Part shown: piece after piece, positions 31,813 to 43,745 of the stretch | How positions within the stretch are numbered: the stretch's first letter is position 1 | How the letters are laid out: each line of letters begins with the position of its first letter | Source: Mycolicibacterium monacense | GTDB lineage: Bacteria; Actinomycetota; Actinomycetes; Mycobacteriales; Mycobacteriaceae | DNA length: 64,000 bases | Direction of reading: 5' to 3' | NCBI RefSeq assembly: GCF_010731575.1 | Contig: NZ_AP022617.1 | Span: forward strand, 1,364,001 to 1,428,000 | Program-made: the position numbers and the translations under genes | Notes under the pieces: generated by a model | The model's database searches: none | What the model was told of the DNA's origin: nothing | The model's input: the letters and a program-made list of their open reading frames with translations, nothing else

Positions 31813-33300
31813 GTGGCCCGCGCAGTCGTCGAACCGCTGACCCCGGGCGCCCGGGTGCTGATCACCGGCGCCGGGCTGACCGGGCGGTCGGTCAGCGCGG
31901 TGCTCGAGCCGACCGGTGTGCGGTTGACCATCTGCGACGACGACCCGCTGGCGCTGCAGCGGCTGATCACCCCCGCCGCGGTCGTCACCACCGGTGAGGC
32001 GGTGGCCGGGATCGCCGACTACGCCCTTGTCGTCACCAGCCCCGGATTCCCCCCGACCGCACCGGTGCTGTCCGCGGCCGCGGCCGCCGGGGTGCCGATC
32101 TGGGGTGACGTGGAGCTGGCGTGGCGGCTGGACCGGGCGGGCTGGTTCGGGCCGCCGCGGCGCTGGCTGGTGGTCACCGGCACCAACGGCAAGACGACCA
32201 CCACCTCGATGCTCTACGCGATCCTGCGCGCCGCGGACCGCCGGGTGATGCTGTGCGGCAACATCGGCAACCCCGTCCTCGACGTGCTCGGTGAGTCACC
32301 GCGGACGCGAGGAGATGAGGAACCCGAACTGCTGGCGGTCGAGCTCTCGAGCTTCCAGCTCCATTGGGCGCCGTCGCTGCGCCCGGACGCGGGTGTGGTG
32401 CTCAACGTCGCCGAGGACCATCTGGACTGGCACGGGTCGATGACGGCCTACGCCCGCGACAAGGCCAGGGCGCTCGACGGCCGGGTGGCCGTGGCAGGTC
32501 TCGACGATCCGGTGGCGGCCGAGTTGCTCACGACCGCCGCGGCGCCGGTGCGGGTGGGCTTCCGGCTGGGTCCGCCGGGGGCCGGTGAACTGGGCGTCCA
32601 CGATGGGTGGCTGGTCGACAACGCGTTCGCCGACGGCCTTCGGCTGGCGCGCGCCGACGACATCCGGGTGGCCGGACCGGTCGGGGTGCTCAACGCGCTG
32701 GCGGCGGCCGCGCTGGCCCGCGCGGTCGACGTACCGGCCGAGGCGGTGGCCGCGGCGCTGGCCTCGTTCGAGGTGGGCCGGCACCGCGCCGAAGTGGTCG
32801 CGGTCTCCGGCGGCGTCACCTGGGTCGACGACTCGAAGGCCACCAATCCGCATGCCGCCCGCGCCTCGATCGCGGCGTATCCGCGGGTGGTGTGGATCGC
32901 CGGCGGACTGCTCAAGGGCGTGTCGGTCGATGCGCTCGTCGCCGAGGTCGCCGACCGGCTCACCGGGGTGGTGCTGATCGGCCGCGACCGCGCGGTGGTC
33001 GCCGAGGCGTTATCGCGACACGCGCCGGATGTCCCCGTCGTCGAGCTTGTGACGGGGGAGGATTCTGGGGTGCATGGGACAACTGAGTCAGCTGTGAATC
33101 ATGTGACTCGTGTGATCGACACGGGAGGGCGGCCGCTACCCGATGCGGTGATGCGGGCGGCGGTCGACGCCGCGCGCCACCTCGCCCGCCCCGGTGACGC
33201 TGTGCTGCTGGCGCCCGCAGGCGCCTCATTCGACCAGTTCAGCGGCTACACCCAGCGCGGCGACGCCTTCGCCGCCGCGGTGCGCGCCGATCTCGGGTAG
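31813..33300 (+). CDS. murD: UDP-N-acetylmuramoyl-L-alanine--D-glutamate ligase MurD
   Basis: Adds D-glutamate to UDP-MurNAc-L-Ala in the cytosol. The 495-residue protein has an N-terminal UDP-binding domain ([18 protein letters not shown]), the P-loop [35 protein letters not shown] and [12 protein letters not shown], and the C-terminal [16 protein letters not shown] signature. The start is a GTG one base after mraY. An insertion near residues 415-440 ([17 protein letters not shown]) is typical of mycobacterial MurD as I recall it. ftsW begins 5 bases downstream. Confidence 0.94.
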   Translation: MARAVVEPLTPGARVLITGAGLTGRSVSAVLEPTGVRLTICDDDPLALQRLITPAAVVTTGEAVAGIADYALVVTSPGFPPTAPVLSAAAAAGVPIWGDVELAWRLDRAGWFGPPRRWLVVTGTNGKTTTTSMLYAILRAADRRVMLCGNIGNPVLDVLGESPRTRGDEEPELLAVELSSFQLHWAPSLRPDAGVVLNVAEDHLDWHGSMTAYARDKARALDGRVAVAGLDDPVAAELLTTAAAPVRVGFRLGPPGAGELGVHDGWLVDNAFADGLRLARADDIRVAGPVGVLNALAAAALARAVDVPAEAVAAALASFEVGRHRAEVVAVSGGVTWVDDSKATNPHAARASIAAYPRVVWIAGGLLKGVSVDALVAEVADRLTGVVLIGRDRAVVAEALSRHAPDVPVVELVTGEDSGVHGTTESAVNHVTRVIDTGGRPLPDAVMRAAVDAARHLARPGDAVLLAPAGASFDQFSGYTQRGDAFAAAVRADLG

Positions 33301-33305
33301 ACGCC

Positions 33306-34841
33306 GTGGCGACGATCCTGGCCCGGTTGCGCGGTAAGGCGGCCGGCCCCGGCGCCGACGAACCGCCGAGGGCCGCCCAACCCCCCACGGTGTCCCACAC
33401 CCGCTTCGCGGCCTGGCTCGGCCGGCCGATGACGTCGTTCCACCTGATCATCGCCGTCACCGCCCTGCTGATCACGCTCGGGCTGACCATGGTGCTCTCG
33501 GCATCCGGTGTGTACTCCTACGACTCCGACGGCTCACCCTGGTCGGTGTTCGCCAAACAGGTGCTGTGGACGGTGGTCGGGCTCGTCGCGTTCTACGCGG
33601 CGCTGCGGATGCCGGTGAAGACGTTGCGACGCTTGGCCTTCCCCGGCTTCGCGTTCACGATCGTGCTGCTGATCCTGGTGTTGATCCCGGGTATCGGCAA
33701 GGTCGCCAACGGGTCGCGCGGCTGGTTCGTGGTGGCCGGGTTCTCCATGCAGCCCTCGGAGCTGGCGAAGATCGCGTTCGCGATCTGGGGTGCGCACCTG
33801 CTGGCGGCGCGGCGCATGGAGCGGGCCACCCTGCGCGAGATGCTCGTCCCGTTGGTGCCAGCGGCGGTCATCGCGCTGGCGTTGATCGTCGCCCAGCCCG
33901 ACCTCGGCCAGACGGTGTCGCTGGGCATCATCCTGCTCGCCCTGCTGTGGTATGCCGGCCTGCCGCTGAAGGTGTTCCTGTCCTCGCTGTTCGCGGTGAT
34001 GGTGTCGGCGGCCGTGCTTGCCATGGCGGAGGGCTACCGCTCAGCTCGCGTGCAGTCCTGGCTCGATCCCAGCGCCGATGCGCAGGGCTCGGGCTATCAG
34101 GCCCGGCAGGCGAAGTTCGCGCTCGCCAACGGCGGCGTGTTCGGCGACGGGCTGGGGCAGGGCACCGCGAAGTGGAACTACCTGCCCAACGCGCACAACG
34201 ACTTCATCTTCGCGATCATCGGCGAGGAACTCGGATTCGTCGGCGCGGCCGGCCTGCTCGCCCTGTTCGGGCTGTTCGCCTACACCGGAATGCGCATCGC
34301 GCGCCGCTCGGCCGATCCGTTCCTGCGACTGCTGACCGCCACCGCGACGACATGGGTGCTCGGCCAGGTGTTCATCAACGTCGGCTACGTGGTGGGGTTG
34401 CTGCCCGTCACCGGACTGCAGCTGCCGCTGATCTCCGCGGGCGGGACGTCGACCGCGACGACGCTGCTCATGATGGGCCTGATCACCAACGCCGCACGCC
34501 ACGAACCCGATGCCGTGGCCGCGCTGCGGGCCGGCCGCGACGACCGGGTCAACCGGTTGCTGCGGCTGCCGCCGCCCGAGCCGTACGTGCCCACCCCGCT
34601 GGAGGCGGTGCGCGACCGGTTGCGCTCGCGGCCGGGCAAACCGGCCGCGCCACGGGCGGCCAAACCGGCGCGCGCGCCCCGGCGGCCCAAACCCCCCGCG
34701 GCTGAGGACCGGGTGCGGGGCTCAAGGCATCATGTAGGCGGTCAGCGGTCGGCAACGCGCCGGACCGGTCAGGATCAACAGGGTCGGCGGGGCCAACAGG
34801 GCCGGCGAGCCCGCCCCAGGGAAGGTCAACGTTACGGGTGA
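33306..34841 (+). CDS. ftsW: Septal peptidoglycan glycosyltransferase FtsW (SEDS family)
   Basis: A polytopic SEDS glycosyltransferase that polymerises lipid II at the septum in complex with PbpB. The 511 residues have about ten membrane helices beginning with [23 protein letters not shown]. Signature segments are [51 protein letters not shown] and the C-terminal [17 protein letters not shown] basic, disordered C-terminal extension of about 110 residues (Arg/Pro/Gln-rich, from about 400) follows, as in mycobacterial FtsW, where the tail contacts FtsZ and PbpB. The stop overlaps murG by 4 bases. Confidence 0.95.
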   Translation: MATILARLRGKAAGPGADEPPRAAQPPTVSHTRFAAWLGRPMTSFHLIIAVTALLITLGLTMVLSASGVYSYDSDGSPWSVFAKQVLWTVVGLVAFYAALRMPVKTLRRLAFPGFAFTIVLLILVLIPGIGKVANGSRGWFVVAGFSMQPSELAKIAFAIWGAHLLAARRMERATLREMLVPLVPAAVIALALIVAQPDLGQTVSLGIILLALLWYAGLPLKVFLSSLFAVMVSAAVLAMAEGYRSARVQSWLDPSADAQGSGYQARQAKFALANGGVFGDGLGQGTAKWNYLPNAHNDFIFAIIGEELGFVGAAGLLALFGLFAYTGMRIARRSADPFLRLLTATATTWVLGQVFINVGYVVGLLPVTGLQLPLISAGGTSTATTLLMMGLITNAARHEPDAVAALRAGRDDRVNRLLRLPPPEPYVPTPLEAVRDRLRSRPGKPAAPRAAKPARAPRRPKPPAAEDRVRGSRHHVGGQRSATRRTGQDQQGRRGQQGRRARPREGQRYG

Positions 34842-35955
34842 ACGGCACCATCTCGGTCCTCCTCGCCGGCGGCGGAACCGCGGGGCACGTCGAACCGGCG
34901 ATGGCCGTCGCCGACGCGCTGGCCGCGCTGGAGCCCGGGGTGCGGATCACCGCACTCGGCACCGAGCGGGGGCTGGAGACGCGACTGGTTCCCGAGCGCG
35001 GCTACGCCCTGGAACTGATCACGCCGGTCCCGCTGCCCCGCAAACTGTCGGGTGATCTCGCCCGGTTGCCGATGCGCGTGCGCCGGGCCGTGCGGGAGAC
35101 CCGCGAAATCCTCGACACCGTGCACGCCGACGTCGTGATCGGGTTCGGCGGTTACGTGGCGCTGCCCGCGTACCTGGCCGCCCGGCGCAACAGGGTGCCC
35201 ATCGTCGTCCACGAGGCCAATGCCAGCGCGGGTCTGGCCAACAAGGTCGGCGCCCGGTTCGCCCGCCGGGTGCTGTCCGCCGTGGCCGACCCCGGCCTGG
35301 GCCGGGTGGAGGTGGTCGGTACGCCGGTGCGTTCGAGCATCACCGAACTGGACCGCGCCGCACTGCGTGCCGAGGCGCGCGCCCACTTCGGATTCGCCGA
35401 CGACGCCCGCGTCCTGTTGGTGTTCGGCGGGTCGCAGGGCGCCCGCTCCCTCAACAACGTCGTCTCCGGCGCAGCGAAAGCGCTTGCTGCAGCGGGGATT
35501 TCGGTGCTGCACGCGTACGGGGCGAAGAACACCCTCGAGCTGCCGGACCCGGCGCCGGGGGATCCGCCGTATGTCGCGGTGCCGTATCTGAGCCGGATGG
35601 ACCTGGCGTATGCGGCCGCCGACCTGGCGATCTGCCGGTCCGGGGCGATGACCGTGGCCGAGGTGACCGCGGTCGGGCTCCCCGCGGTGTACGTGCCGCT
35701 GCCGATCGGCAACGGTGAACAGCGGCTCAACGCCCGGCCGGTCGTCGAGACGGGCGGCGGCCTGGTGGTCGACGACGCCGACCTGTCACCGCAGTTCGTC
35801 GCCGACACGGTCGTCCCGCTGCTCACCGACACCGGGCGACTGCAGACCATGACCGCGGGAGCCGCGCTGTCCGGGCACCGGGATGCGGCCCGGCACGTCG
35901 CCCACGTGGCGCTCGACGTGGCGCGCGAAGCGGCCGGCGGGCGGAAGGGGGTGCG

Positions 35956-35959
<4 letters not shown>
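34838..35959 (+). CDS. murG: UDP-GlcNAc:lipid I GlcNAc transferase MurG
   Basis: A peripheral membrane GT28 enzyme that converts lipid I to lipid II. The 373 residues have two Rossmann halves: the N-terminal glycine loop [17 protein letters not shown], then [16 protein letters not shown] and [14 protein letters not shown]. The C-terminal donor-site motifs are [39 protein letters not shown] and NGEQRLNA. The GTG start overlaps ftsW (GTGA), and the stop overlaps murC (GTGA). Confidence 0.96.
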
Positions 35960-37406
<1,447 letters not shown>

Positions 37407-37410
<4 letters not shown>

Positions 37411-38336
37411 CGGTGCCTCCGGAGAACCCCGAGCCGCCGGAGGAACCCACCCCGCCGCCGGCGGCCCCACCGGCCGAGGACCCGACCGCGCCGGCGCCGT
37501 CCGCCGACGACGAGGAGGACCGCGAGGGACCCCGCCGCCGCGCCCGGCGCGAACGTGAGCAGCGCCGCGCGGTGAAGGACCGCGCGATGGCGATCGAGGA
37601 GGCCCGCCGCGAGGCCAAGCGCAGGGCGACCAGCGGTCCGGTCCGTGAGGCGACGCCGATTCCGCGACGCGCGGTGCGCGGTCTGAAGGTGCTGGTGTGG
37701 TCGGCCCTGCTCTCCGTCGCCGCGGTCGGTGTCGGGTTGCTCCTCTACTTCACCCCGATCATGTCGGTGCGCGACATCGTCGTCGTCGGTCTGGAGGCGA
37801 TACCCCAGGAAGAGGTGCTTGGCGCCGCCGCGGTGGTGCCGGGCACCCCGCTGCTGCAGGTCGACACCGACGCTGTCGCCGAACGCGTCGCGACGATCCG
37901 GCGGGTCGCCAGTGCGCGGGTGCAGCGCGAGTACCCGTCCTCGCTGCGGATCACCGTCGTCGAGCGGGTGCCGGTGGTGGTGAAGGACTATCCCGACGGC
38001 CCGCACCTGTTCGACCGGGACGGCGTCGACTTCGCGACCGCACCGCCGCCGCCGAACCTGCCGTACCTGGAGACGGCGACGCCGGGACCCAACGATCCGG
38101 CGACCGAGGCGGCGCTGCAGGTCATGCTGGCGCTGCCGCCGGAGGTCGCCGGACAGGTGGGGCGCATCGCCGCGCCGTCGGTGGCATCGATCACGCTGAC
38201 GCTGGTCGACGGAAGGGTGGTGGTGTGGGGGACCACCGACCGCACCGACGAGAAGGCCCTCAAGCTGGCCGCACTGCTCACCCAACCGGGTCGCACGTAC
38301 GACGTTTCCAGCCCCGATTTGCCCACGGTCAAGTAG
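37407..38336 (+). CDS. ftsQ: Cell division protein FtsQ (POTRA domain)
   Basis: A bitopic divisome protein of 309 residues. A long Pro/Glu then Arg/Glu/Lys-rich cytosolic region (about 1-92) precedes one membrane helix ([21 protein letters not shown]), a POTRA domain beginning [20 protein letters not shown], and the FtsQ beta domain ([28 protein letters not shown]). The ATG overlaps the murC stop. About 200 bases of non-coding DNA before ftsZ follow, the first real gap since mraZ. Confidence 0.93.
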
Positions 38337-38415
38337 AAATTCGTGCCGACACCGTCGGCGCGCCTGCATGGTTGATCGGCAGCGTCGCCCTACCGTTCTG
38401 GTTGCGCGGAACTAC

Positions 38416-38421
38416 TTGACA
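38416..38421 (+). promoter_or_regulatory. Candidate -35 element in the ftsQ-ftsZ gap
   Basis: A perfect TTGACA lies about 120 bases before the ftsZ ATG. At 17-base spacing the sequence is TTGAGG (38439-38444), not a good -10, so this is only a candidate. A dedicated ftsZ promoter in this roughly 200-base gap is expected, because ftsZ is separated from the coupled mraZ-ftsQ chain. Confidence 0.3.
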
Positions 38422-38507
38422 TAACTCTAAGCCTGTGGTTGAGGTTGAGGGTTTGCGGGAAGGCTTCGCATGAGTACTGGCAACCAGGCAGCAGAAAGGC
38501 AACGCTC

Positions 38508-38540
38508 ATGAGCGCTTGCGCGAAGAAGGTAGAGCGATGA
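38508..38540 (+). other. Leader mini-ORF and dispersed-repeat copy overlapping the ftsZ start
   Basis: An ATG at 38508 opens a 10-codon ORF ([10 protein letters not shown]) whose TGA overlaps the ftsZ ATG as ATGA. AGAAAGG lies upstream of the mini-ORF, so it could be translated. Its first 18 bases (38508-38525) are identical to both repeat units in the nirB-nirD junction. The downstream half supplies GAAGAAGG, the likely ftsZ Shine-Dalgarno. A coupling role is inference. Confidence 0.7.
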
Positions 38541-39694
38541 CCCCGCCGCACAACTACCTCGCCGTCATCAAGGTCGTCGGCATCGGCGGCGGTGGCGTCA
38601 ACGCCGTCAACCGGATGATCGAACAGGGACTCAAGGGCGTCGAGTTCATCGCGATCAACACCGACGCGCAGGCGTTGTTGATGAGCGATGCGGACGTCAA
38701 GCTCGACGTCGGGCGGGACTCGACCCGCGGCCTCGGGGCGGGGGCCGATCCGGAGGTGGGCCGCAAGGCCGCCGAGGACGCCAAGGACGACATCGAGGAG
38801 CTCCTGCGGGGCGCCGACATGGTGTTCGTCACCGCCGGCGAGGGCGGCGGCACCGGCACCGGCGGTGCGCCGGTGGTGGCCTCGATCGCGCGCAAGCTCG
38901 GCGCGCTGACCGTCGGCGTGGTGACGCGACCGTTCTCGTTCGAGGGCAAGCGGCGCAGCAACCAGGCCGAGAACGGCATCCAGTCGCTGCGCGAGAGCTG
39001 CGACACGCTGATCGTCATCCCCAACGACCGGCTGCTGCAGATGGGCGACGCCGCGGTCTCGCTCATGGACGCGTTCCGCAGCGCCGACGAGGTGCTCCTC
39101 AACGGTGTGCAGGGCATCACCGACCTGATCACCACGCCCGGTCTGATCAACGTCGACTTCGCCGACGTCAAGGGTGTGATGAGCGGTGCGGGCACGGCGC
39201 TGATGGGCATCGGTTCGGCCCGCGGTGACGGCCGGGCGCTCAAGGCCGCCGAGATCGCGATCAACTCGCCGCTGCTGGAAGCCTCGATGGAGGGTGCCCA
39301 GGGCGTGCTGCTGTCGGTGGCCGGCGGTAGTGACCTGGGGCTGTTCGAGATCAACGAGGCCGCGTCGCTGGTGCAGGACGCCGCGCATCCCGAGGCCAAC
39401 ATCATCTTCGGCACCGTCATCGACGACTCGCTCGGCGACGAGGTCAGGGTCACCGTGATCGCCGCCGGATTCGACTCGGCGGGTCCGAGCCGCAACCCGG
39501 TGGTGAGCCCGAGCGCGGCCGCCACCCAGCCGATCGCCCCCGGGCGGGCGGGCAAGGTGGCCTCGCCGCTGTTCGAGCCGGCCGATCCGGCGAGCGTGCC
39601 GGTGCACACCAACGGCGCGACCGTCAGCATCGGTGGCGACGATGGCGGGATCGCCGACGACGACGTCGACGTGCCACCGTTCATGCGGCACTGA
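38537..39694 (+). CDS. ftsZ: Cell division GTPase FtsZ
   Basis: Tubulin-like GTPase that forms the Z ring. The 385 residues include [15 protein letters not shown] at the N-terminus, the tubulin signature [16 protein letters not shown], the nucleotide and T7-loop regions ([15 protein letters not shown]), and the conserved C-terminal peptide [10 protein letters not shown] that binds SepF and FtsW. The ATG at 38537 ([10 protein letters not shown]) is the conserved start; a TTG at 38516 would add seven residues encoded by the upstream repeat. A linker of about 60 residues precedes the C-terminal peptide. Confidence 0.96.
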   Translation: MTPPHNYLAVIKVVGIGGGGVNAVNRMIEQGLKGVEFIAINTDAQALLMSDADVKLDVGRDSTRGLGAGADPEVGRKAAEDAKDDIEELLRGADMVFVTAGEGGGTGTGGAPVVASIARKLGALTVGVVTRPFSFEGKRRSNQAENGIQSLRESCDTLIVIPNDRLLQMGDAAVSLMDAFRSADEVLLNGVQGITDLITTPGLINVDFADVKGVMSGAGTALMGIGSARGDGRALKAAEIAINSPLLEASMEGAQGVLLSVAGGSDLGLFEINEAASLVQDAAHPEANIIFGTVIDDSLGDEVRVTVIAAGFDSAGPSRNPVVSPSAAATQPIAPGRAGKVASPLFEPADPASVPVHTNGATVSIGGDDGGIADDDVDVPPFMRH

Positions 39695-39715
39695 CCCGGG
39701 TTCGATACTGGGAAC

Positions 39716-40420
39716 GTGACCGTTCGTGTGCGGCGGGTGACCACGACCCGCGCAGGCGGTGTCTCGGCGCCGCCGTACGACACCTTCAACCTCGGTGACC
39801 ACGTCGGAGATGATCCGGCCGCCGTCGCCGCCAACCGCGAGCGCCTCGCGAAGGCGACCGGGCTCGACGGCCGCCTGGTCTGGATGCACCAGGTGCACAG
39901 CGACCGGGTGGTGCGCGTGACCGGACCGCACGACGGACCGGTCGACGACGCCGACGGTCTGGTGACCACGACCCGCCGCCTGGGGCTGGCCGTCGTCACC
40001 GCCGACTGTGTGCCGGTCCTGCTGGCCGACGCGCGCGCCGGGGTGATCGGCGCCGTCCACGCCGGACGGGTCGGGGCGCGCGACGGCGTCGTCGCGCGCG
40101 CGGTGGAGACGATGTGCGAGGCCGGCGCGCGGGTCGAGGACATCTCGGTACTGCTCGGCCCCGCGGTGAGCGGCCGCAACTACGAGGTGCCCGAGGCGAT
40201 GGCCGCCGACGTCGAGGCGGCGCTGCCCGGTAGCCGGACCACCACCGCACGCGGCACCGCCGGCCTGGACCTGCGGGCCGGAATCGCCCGCCAGCTCACT
40301 GATCTGGGCATCACGGCCATCGACGTCGACCCGCGCTGCACCGTCGCCGACCGCAACCTGTTCAGCCATCGCCGCAACGCTCCCACCGGCAGGCTGGCCT
40401 CGCTGGTGTGGATGGAGTGA
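39716..40420 (+). CDS. pgeF: PgeF/YfiH-family (laccase-domain, DUF152) protein
   Basis: A 234-residue member of the YfiH/PgeF family. In E. coli PgeF edits peptidoglycan precursors by removing wrongly added L-Ser, and other members (LACC1/FAMIN-type) have purine nucleoside activities. The three metal/active-site residues are visible: His in WMHQVHSDRV, Cys in VVTADCVPVLLAD, and His in IGAVHAGRVG. The GTG start lies 21 bases after ftsZ. It overlaps the next gene by 4 bases (GTGA). Location in the dcw cluster fits the precursor-editing role. Confidence 0.9.
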   Translation: MTVRVRRVTTTRAGGVSAPPYDTFNLGDHVGDDPAAVAANRERLAKATGLDGRLVWMHQVHSDRVVRVTGPHDGPVDDADGLVTTTRRLGLAVVTADCVPVLLADARAGVIGAVHAGRVGARDGVVARAVETMCEAGARVEDISVLLGPAVSGRNYEVPEAMAADVEAALPGSRTTTARGTAGLDLRAGIARQLTDLGITAIDVDPRCTVADRNLFSHRRNAPTGRLASLVWME

Positions 40421-41181
40421 GCACCGTGGTCACCACCCGGGAGTCCGAGTTGGCTGCCTCGCTGGCCGCGCTGCGCGAACGGCTCGCCCGCGCCGCGGAC
40501 GCGGCGGGCCGCGATGTCGCCGAGATCGCGCTGCTGCCGGTCACCAAGTTCTTCCCGGCCTCCGACATCCGGATCCTCTACGGGCTGGGCTGCCGCGAGT
40601 TCGCCGAATCGCGTGAGCAGGAGGCGTCGAAGAAGGCGGCCGAACTGGCGGGCGAGTTCGCCGGCGACCCGGTGCGGTGGCACATGGTGGGCCGGATCCA
40701 GCGCAACAAGGCCAGGGCGGTCGCGCGCTGGGCGTACGCCGCGCATTCGGTGGACAGCGCCAAGCTGATCGCCGCGCTCGACCGGGGCGCGGGCGACGCG
40801 CTCGGCGACGGGGTACGCACGGCGCCGTTGCGGGTCTACCTGCAGCTCAGCCTCGACGGTGACGTCGAACGCGGCGGGGTCGACGTCGACCAGCCGGAGC
40901 TGATCGACCAGCTGTGCGCCGCAGTCGATTCCGCGGAGGCGCTCGAGTTCGTCGGGTTGATGGGCATCCCGCCGCTGGGTGCCGACGCCGAGTCGGCATT
41001 CGCGCGTCTGCAGTCGGAGTGGCGTCGGGTGCGGCAGCGCCGCAAAGAGATTGGCCGCGGGCAGCGGTTCGAGTTGTCCGCCGGGATGTCCGGTGATCTC
41101 GAGATGGCGGTCCGACACGGCTCGACATGTGTGCGTGTCGGAACCGCGCTTATGGGACCTCGTCCTCTAACGTCACCCTGA
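40417..41181 (+). CDS. YggS-family PLP-binding homeostasis protein (Rv2148c homologue)
   Basis: A 254-residue pyridoxal-phosphate-binding protein of the alanine racemase N-terminal fold. The PLP Lys lies in LLPVTKFFPASDI, followed by FAESREQEASKKAAEL, HMVGRIQRNKARAV and the phosphate-binding GLMGIPPLG and SAGMSGDLEMAVRHGSTCVRVGTALMG. Family members control PLP and amino-acid pools without a known catalytic reaction. The GTG at 40417 overlapping the pgeF stop is preferred; a GTG at 40408 adds three residues. sepF follows 66 bases later. Confidence 0.92.
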   Translation: MSTVVTTRESELAASLAALRERLARAADAAGRDVAEIALLPVTKFFPASDIRILYGLGCREFAESREQEASKKAAELAGEFAGDPVRWHMVGRIQRNKARAVARWAYAAHSVDSAKLIAALDRGAGDALGDGVRTAPLRVYLQLSLDGDVERGGVDVDQPELIDQLCAAVDSAEALEFVGLMGIPPLGADAESAFARLQSEWRRVRQRRKEIGRGQRFELSAGMSGDLEMAVRHGSTCVRVGTALMGPRPLTSP

Positions 41182-41247
41182 GTAGTCACTCCAGTCACAT
41201 CTTCATCACAGACACCACAGCTTGACGGTCTTCAGAAGGGTCGCGCG

Positions 41248-41910
41248 ATGAGCACACTGCACAAGGTCAAGGCCTACTTCGGTATGGCGCCCATGGATGA
41301 CTACGACGACGAGTACTACGAGGACGACGACCGCGCGGAGCGCGGCGCGGCCCGTGGCTACGCCCGTCGGCCCCGCGAGGACCGGTTCGAGGAGGAGGGC
41401 TACATCGATCGCGCCGGCCGCGAGTACGACGACCGGCCGGCACCGCGCGAATACGACGAACCGCCGATCTACCGCGGCGGGTATGACGAGCCGCGGTTCG
41501 ACCCCCGACTCCGCGGCCCGCGTGAGTTCGAGCGGCCGGCACCTCGGCTGGGTGCGCTGCGCGGTTCGACCCGCGGCGCCCTGGCGATGGACCCGCGCCG
41601 CATGGCGATGCTCTTCGAGGAAGGCAGCCCACTGGCCAAGATCACGACCCTGCGTCCCAAGGACTACAGCGAGGCCCGGACCATCGGGGAGAAGTTCCGT
41701 GACGGGACCCCGGTGATCATGGACCTGGTCTCCATGGACAACGCCGACGCCAAGCGTCTCGTCGACTTCGCCGCCGGCCTGGCGTTCGCGCTGCGCGGGT
41801 CGTTCGACAAGGTCGCCACCAAGGTCTTCCTGCTCTCGCCGGCCGACGTGGACGTCACCGCCGACGAGCGCCGGCGCATCGCCGAGGCGGGCTTCTACGC
41901 GTATCAGTGA
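41248..41910 (+). CDS. sepF: Cell division protein SepF
   Basis: A 220-residue FtsZ membrane anchor and activator. An N-terminal amphipathic membrane-binding helix ([25 protein letters not shown]) leads into a long charged, disordered linker rich in Asp, Glu, Arg and Tyr. A DUF552 core follows (about 120-205: [49 protein letters not shown]), with the FtsZ-binding and polymerising beta sheet. The ATG follows AGAAGGG. Its place after the yggS-type gene and before the yggT-type gene is the standard actinobacterial order. Confidence 0.95.
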   Translation: MSTLHKVKAYFGMAPMDDYDDEYYEDDDRAERGAARGYARRPREDRFEEEGYIDRAGREYDDRPAPREYDEPPIYRGGYDEPRFDPRLRGPREFERPAPRLGALRGSTRGALAMDPRRMAMLFEEGSPLAKITTLRPKDYSEARTIGEKFRDGTPVIMDLVSMDNADAKRLVDFAAGLAFALRGSFDKVATKVFLLSPADVDVTADERRRIAEAGFYAYQ

Positions 41911-42007
41911 CTTCGGCGGTGCCTCGGCCCGGCAGGTAGGCTGACGAGGTTGTTTTCTCACCTGTATCGAATGTCACATATCTGCCCGTAGTGAGGTCGA
42001 GCTTCCG

Positions 42008-42298
42008 TTGGCGCTGTTCTTCGAAATCCTTGGTTTTGCGCTGTTCGTCTTCTGGCTCCTGCTCATCGCGCGGGTGGTCGTCGAGTTCATCCGGTCCTTC
42101 AGCCGGGACTGGCGCCCGCGGGGGCTGACGGTCGTGGTGCTCGAGGTGATCATGACGCTGACCGATCCGCCGGTGAAACTGCTGCGGCGCTTGATTCCCC
42201 AGCTCACCATCGGCGCGGTGCGTTTCGACCTGTCGATCATGGTGCTGCTGCTCGTCGCGTTCATCGGTATGCAGTTGGCGTTCGGAGCGGCGGCCTGA
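42008..42298 (+). CDS. YggT-family membrane protein (Rv2146c homologue)
   Basis: A 96-residue protein with two membrane helices (FFEILGFALFVFWLLLIARVVVEFI and FDLSIMVLLLVAFIGMQLAFGA) around the signature MTLTDPPVKLLRRLIPQLTIGAVRFD. The start is a TTG at 42008, which gives the same N-terminus as the remembered M. tuberculosis protein. The YggT family lies beside sepF and divIVA in many bacteria and is thought to act in envelope or turgor-related functions, but the mechanism is unknown. A 203-base gap with the likely wag31 promoter follows. Confidence 0.9.
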   Translation: MALFFEILGFALFVFWLLLIARVVVEFIRSFSRDWRPRGLTVVVLEVIMTLTDPPVKLLRRLIPQLTIGAVRFDLSIMVLLLVAFIGMQLAFGAAA

Positions 42299-42501
42299 CG
42301 CAGGCCCGCAGGCCATCGCCGCGGGGCCGCCCCGGGCGCCGAAGAACGTCGGAAGAACGCGGAAGAAATTGAAATTCGCTCTTAAAATTTGACCTCCGCT
42401 GCAACCGCCGGGTCTGGTGTGACAGGATGGACGCCAGTTGCGATCCATGCAGGCTTTACACTTTGAGATCGGTTGACGGTCCAGACTCAAGGGGGCAGAC
42501 G

Positions 42502-43320
42502 ATGCCGCTCACACCCGCCGACGTTCACAACGTCGCGTTCAGCAAGCCGCCCATCGGCAAGCGGGGCTACAACGAGGACGAAGTCGATGCCTTCCTCGAC
42601 CTGGTCGAGAATGAGCTGACCCGGCTGATCGAGGAGAACACCGACCTGCGTCAGCGGGTCGCCGAACTGGACCAGGAGCTGTCCTCGGCCCGGTCCGGCG
42701 GTGGCGTCTCCCAGCCGCAGGCCGCCCCGGTCTACGAGCCGGAGCCCGAACCGACCCCGCCGCCGCAGCCGGTGTACGAGGCGCCGCCCGCGGCGCCGGC
42801 GCCCACCGCGCAGCAGAGCGAGGACTCGGCACTGCGCGCGGCCAAGGTGCTGAGCCTGGCCCAGGAGACCGCCGACCGGTTGACCAGCACCGCCAAGGCC
42901 GAATCGGACAAGCTGCTCGCCGACGCGCGGGCCCAGGCCGATGCGATGGTCAGCGACGCCCGGCAGACCGCGGAGACCACGGTCACCGAGGCCCGTCAGC
43001 GCGCCGACGCCATGCTGGCCGACGCGCAGACCCGGTCGGAAACCCAGCTGCGGCAGGCCCAGGAGAAGGCGGATGCGCTGCAAGCCGACGCCGAGCGCAA
43101 GCACTCCGAGATCATGGGCACCATCAACCAGCAGCGGACCGTGCTCGAAGGCCGGCTGGAACAGCTGCGGACGTTCGAGCGTGAGTACCGCACGCGCCTG
43201 AAGACCTACCTGGAATCGCAGCTCGAGGAGTTGGGTCAGCGGGGTTCGGCCGCGCCGGTGGATTCGAGCGCCAACAACGACGGCGGCGGCTTCAACCAAT
43301 TCAACCGCGGCAACAACTGA
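42502..43320 (+). CDS. wag31: Polar growth scaffold Wag31 (DivIVA)
   Basis: A coiled-coil protein that marks the growing poles and recruits the elongation machinery. The 272 residues have the N-terminal DivIVA membrane-binding domain ([20 protein letters not shown], then [21 protein letters not shown]), a Pro/Glu-rich linker (about 61-105), and a long coiled coil ending [23 protein letters not shown]. In M. tuberculosis Wag31 PknA phosphorylates Thr73 in a QATQAIP context. Here the equivalent stretch reads [13 protein letters not shown], with no Thr or Ser at that site. The ATG at 42502 is the conserved start. Confidence 0.96.
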   Translation: MPLTPADVHNVAFSKPPIGKRGYNEDEVDAFLDLVENELTRLIEENTDLRQRVAELDQELSSARSGGGVSQPQAAPVYEPEPEPTPPPQPVYEAPPAAPAPTAQQSEDSALRAAKVLSLAQETADRLTSTAKAESDKLLADARAQADAMVSDARQTAETTVTEARQRADAMLADAQTRSETQLRQAQEKADALQADAERKHSEIMGTINQQRTVLEGRLEQLRTFEREYRTRLKTYLESQLEELGQRGSAAPVDSSANNDGGGFNQFNRGNN

Positions 43321-43337
43321 CGCGGCGGCGCTGATCG

Positions 43338-43745
43338 ATGCTGATCATCGCGCTCGTCCTGGCTGTCATCGGGCTCGCCGCCCTGGTGACCGCCGTGGTC
43401 ACCGGCAATGCCGTGATCGCCTGGGTCTGCATTGCGGCCAGCGCGGTCGGTGTCATCCTGTTGATCGTCGACGCCGTCCGCGAGCGCTCCCGCACACCCG
43501 CCGCGAAGACCGCCGGCGCCACCGGAACCGCTGATCACGCGCCGGACGACGAGTTCGACGCCGACTATCCCGACGAACCCGGGGACTACGAGGCCGACGA
43601 CACCCAAGCGGCGGCCGAACGGAACCCCGACGTCGACAACCACACCGGCACCGACTCCGATGCCGACACCCGCGCGGTCCCGTTCGACGAACGCCACGAG
43701 GACGAGGTCGGCTCGGAGCACCCCGAGGAACCCACCACCCGCTAG
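43338..43745 (+). CDS. Small acidic membrane protein (Rv2144c homologue)
   Basis: 135 residues. Two membrane helices occupy the first 50 residues ([46 protein letters not shown] in two segments), followed by RERSR and a strongly acidic, disordered cytosolic tail (Asp/Glu/Pro/Thr). The function is unknown. It follows wag31 by 17 bases and is probably cotranscribed with it. It overlaps the convergent phosphoribosyltransferase gene by 4 bases. Confidence 0.85.
   Translation: MLIIALVLAVIGLAALVTAVVTGNAVIAWVCIAASAVGVILLIVDAVRERSRTPAAKTAGATGTADHAPDDEFDADYPDEPGDYEADDTQAAAERNPDVDNHTGTDSDADTRAVPFDERHEDEVGSEHPEEPTTR

Noticed and set aside
42380..42470. Promoter-like elements (TTGACC near 42386, TACACT at 42457-42462) before wag31
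   Set aside because: Spacing between any -35-like and -10-like pair is unsuitable. A promoter is expected in this gap but I could not place it.
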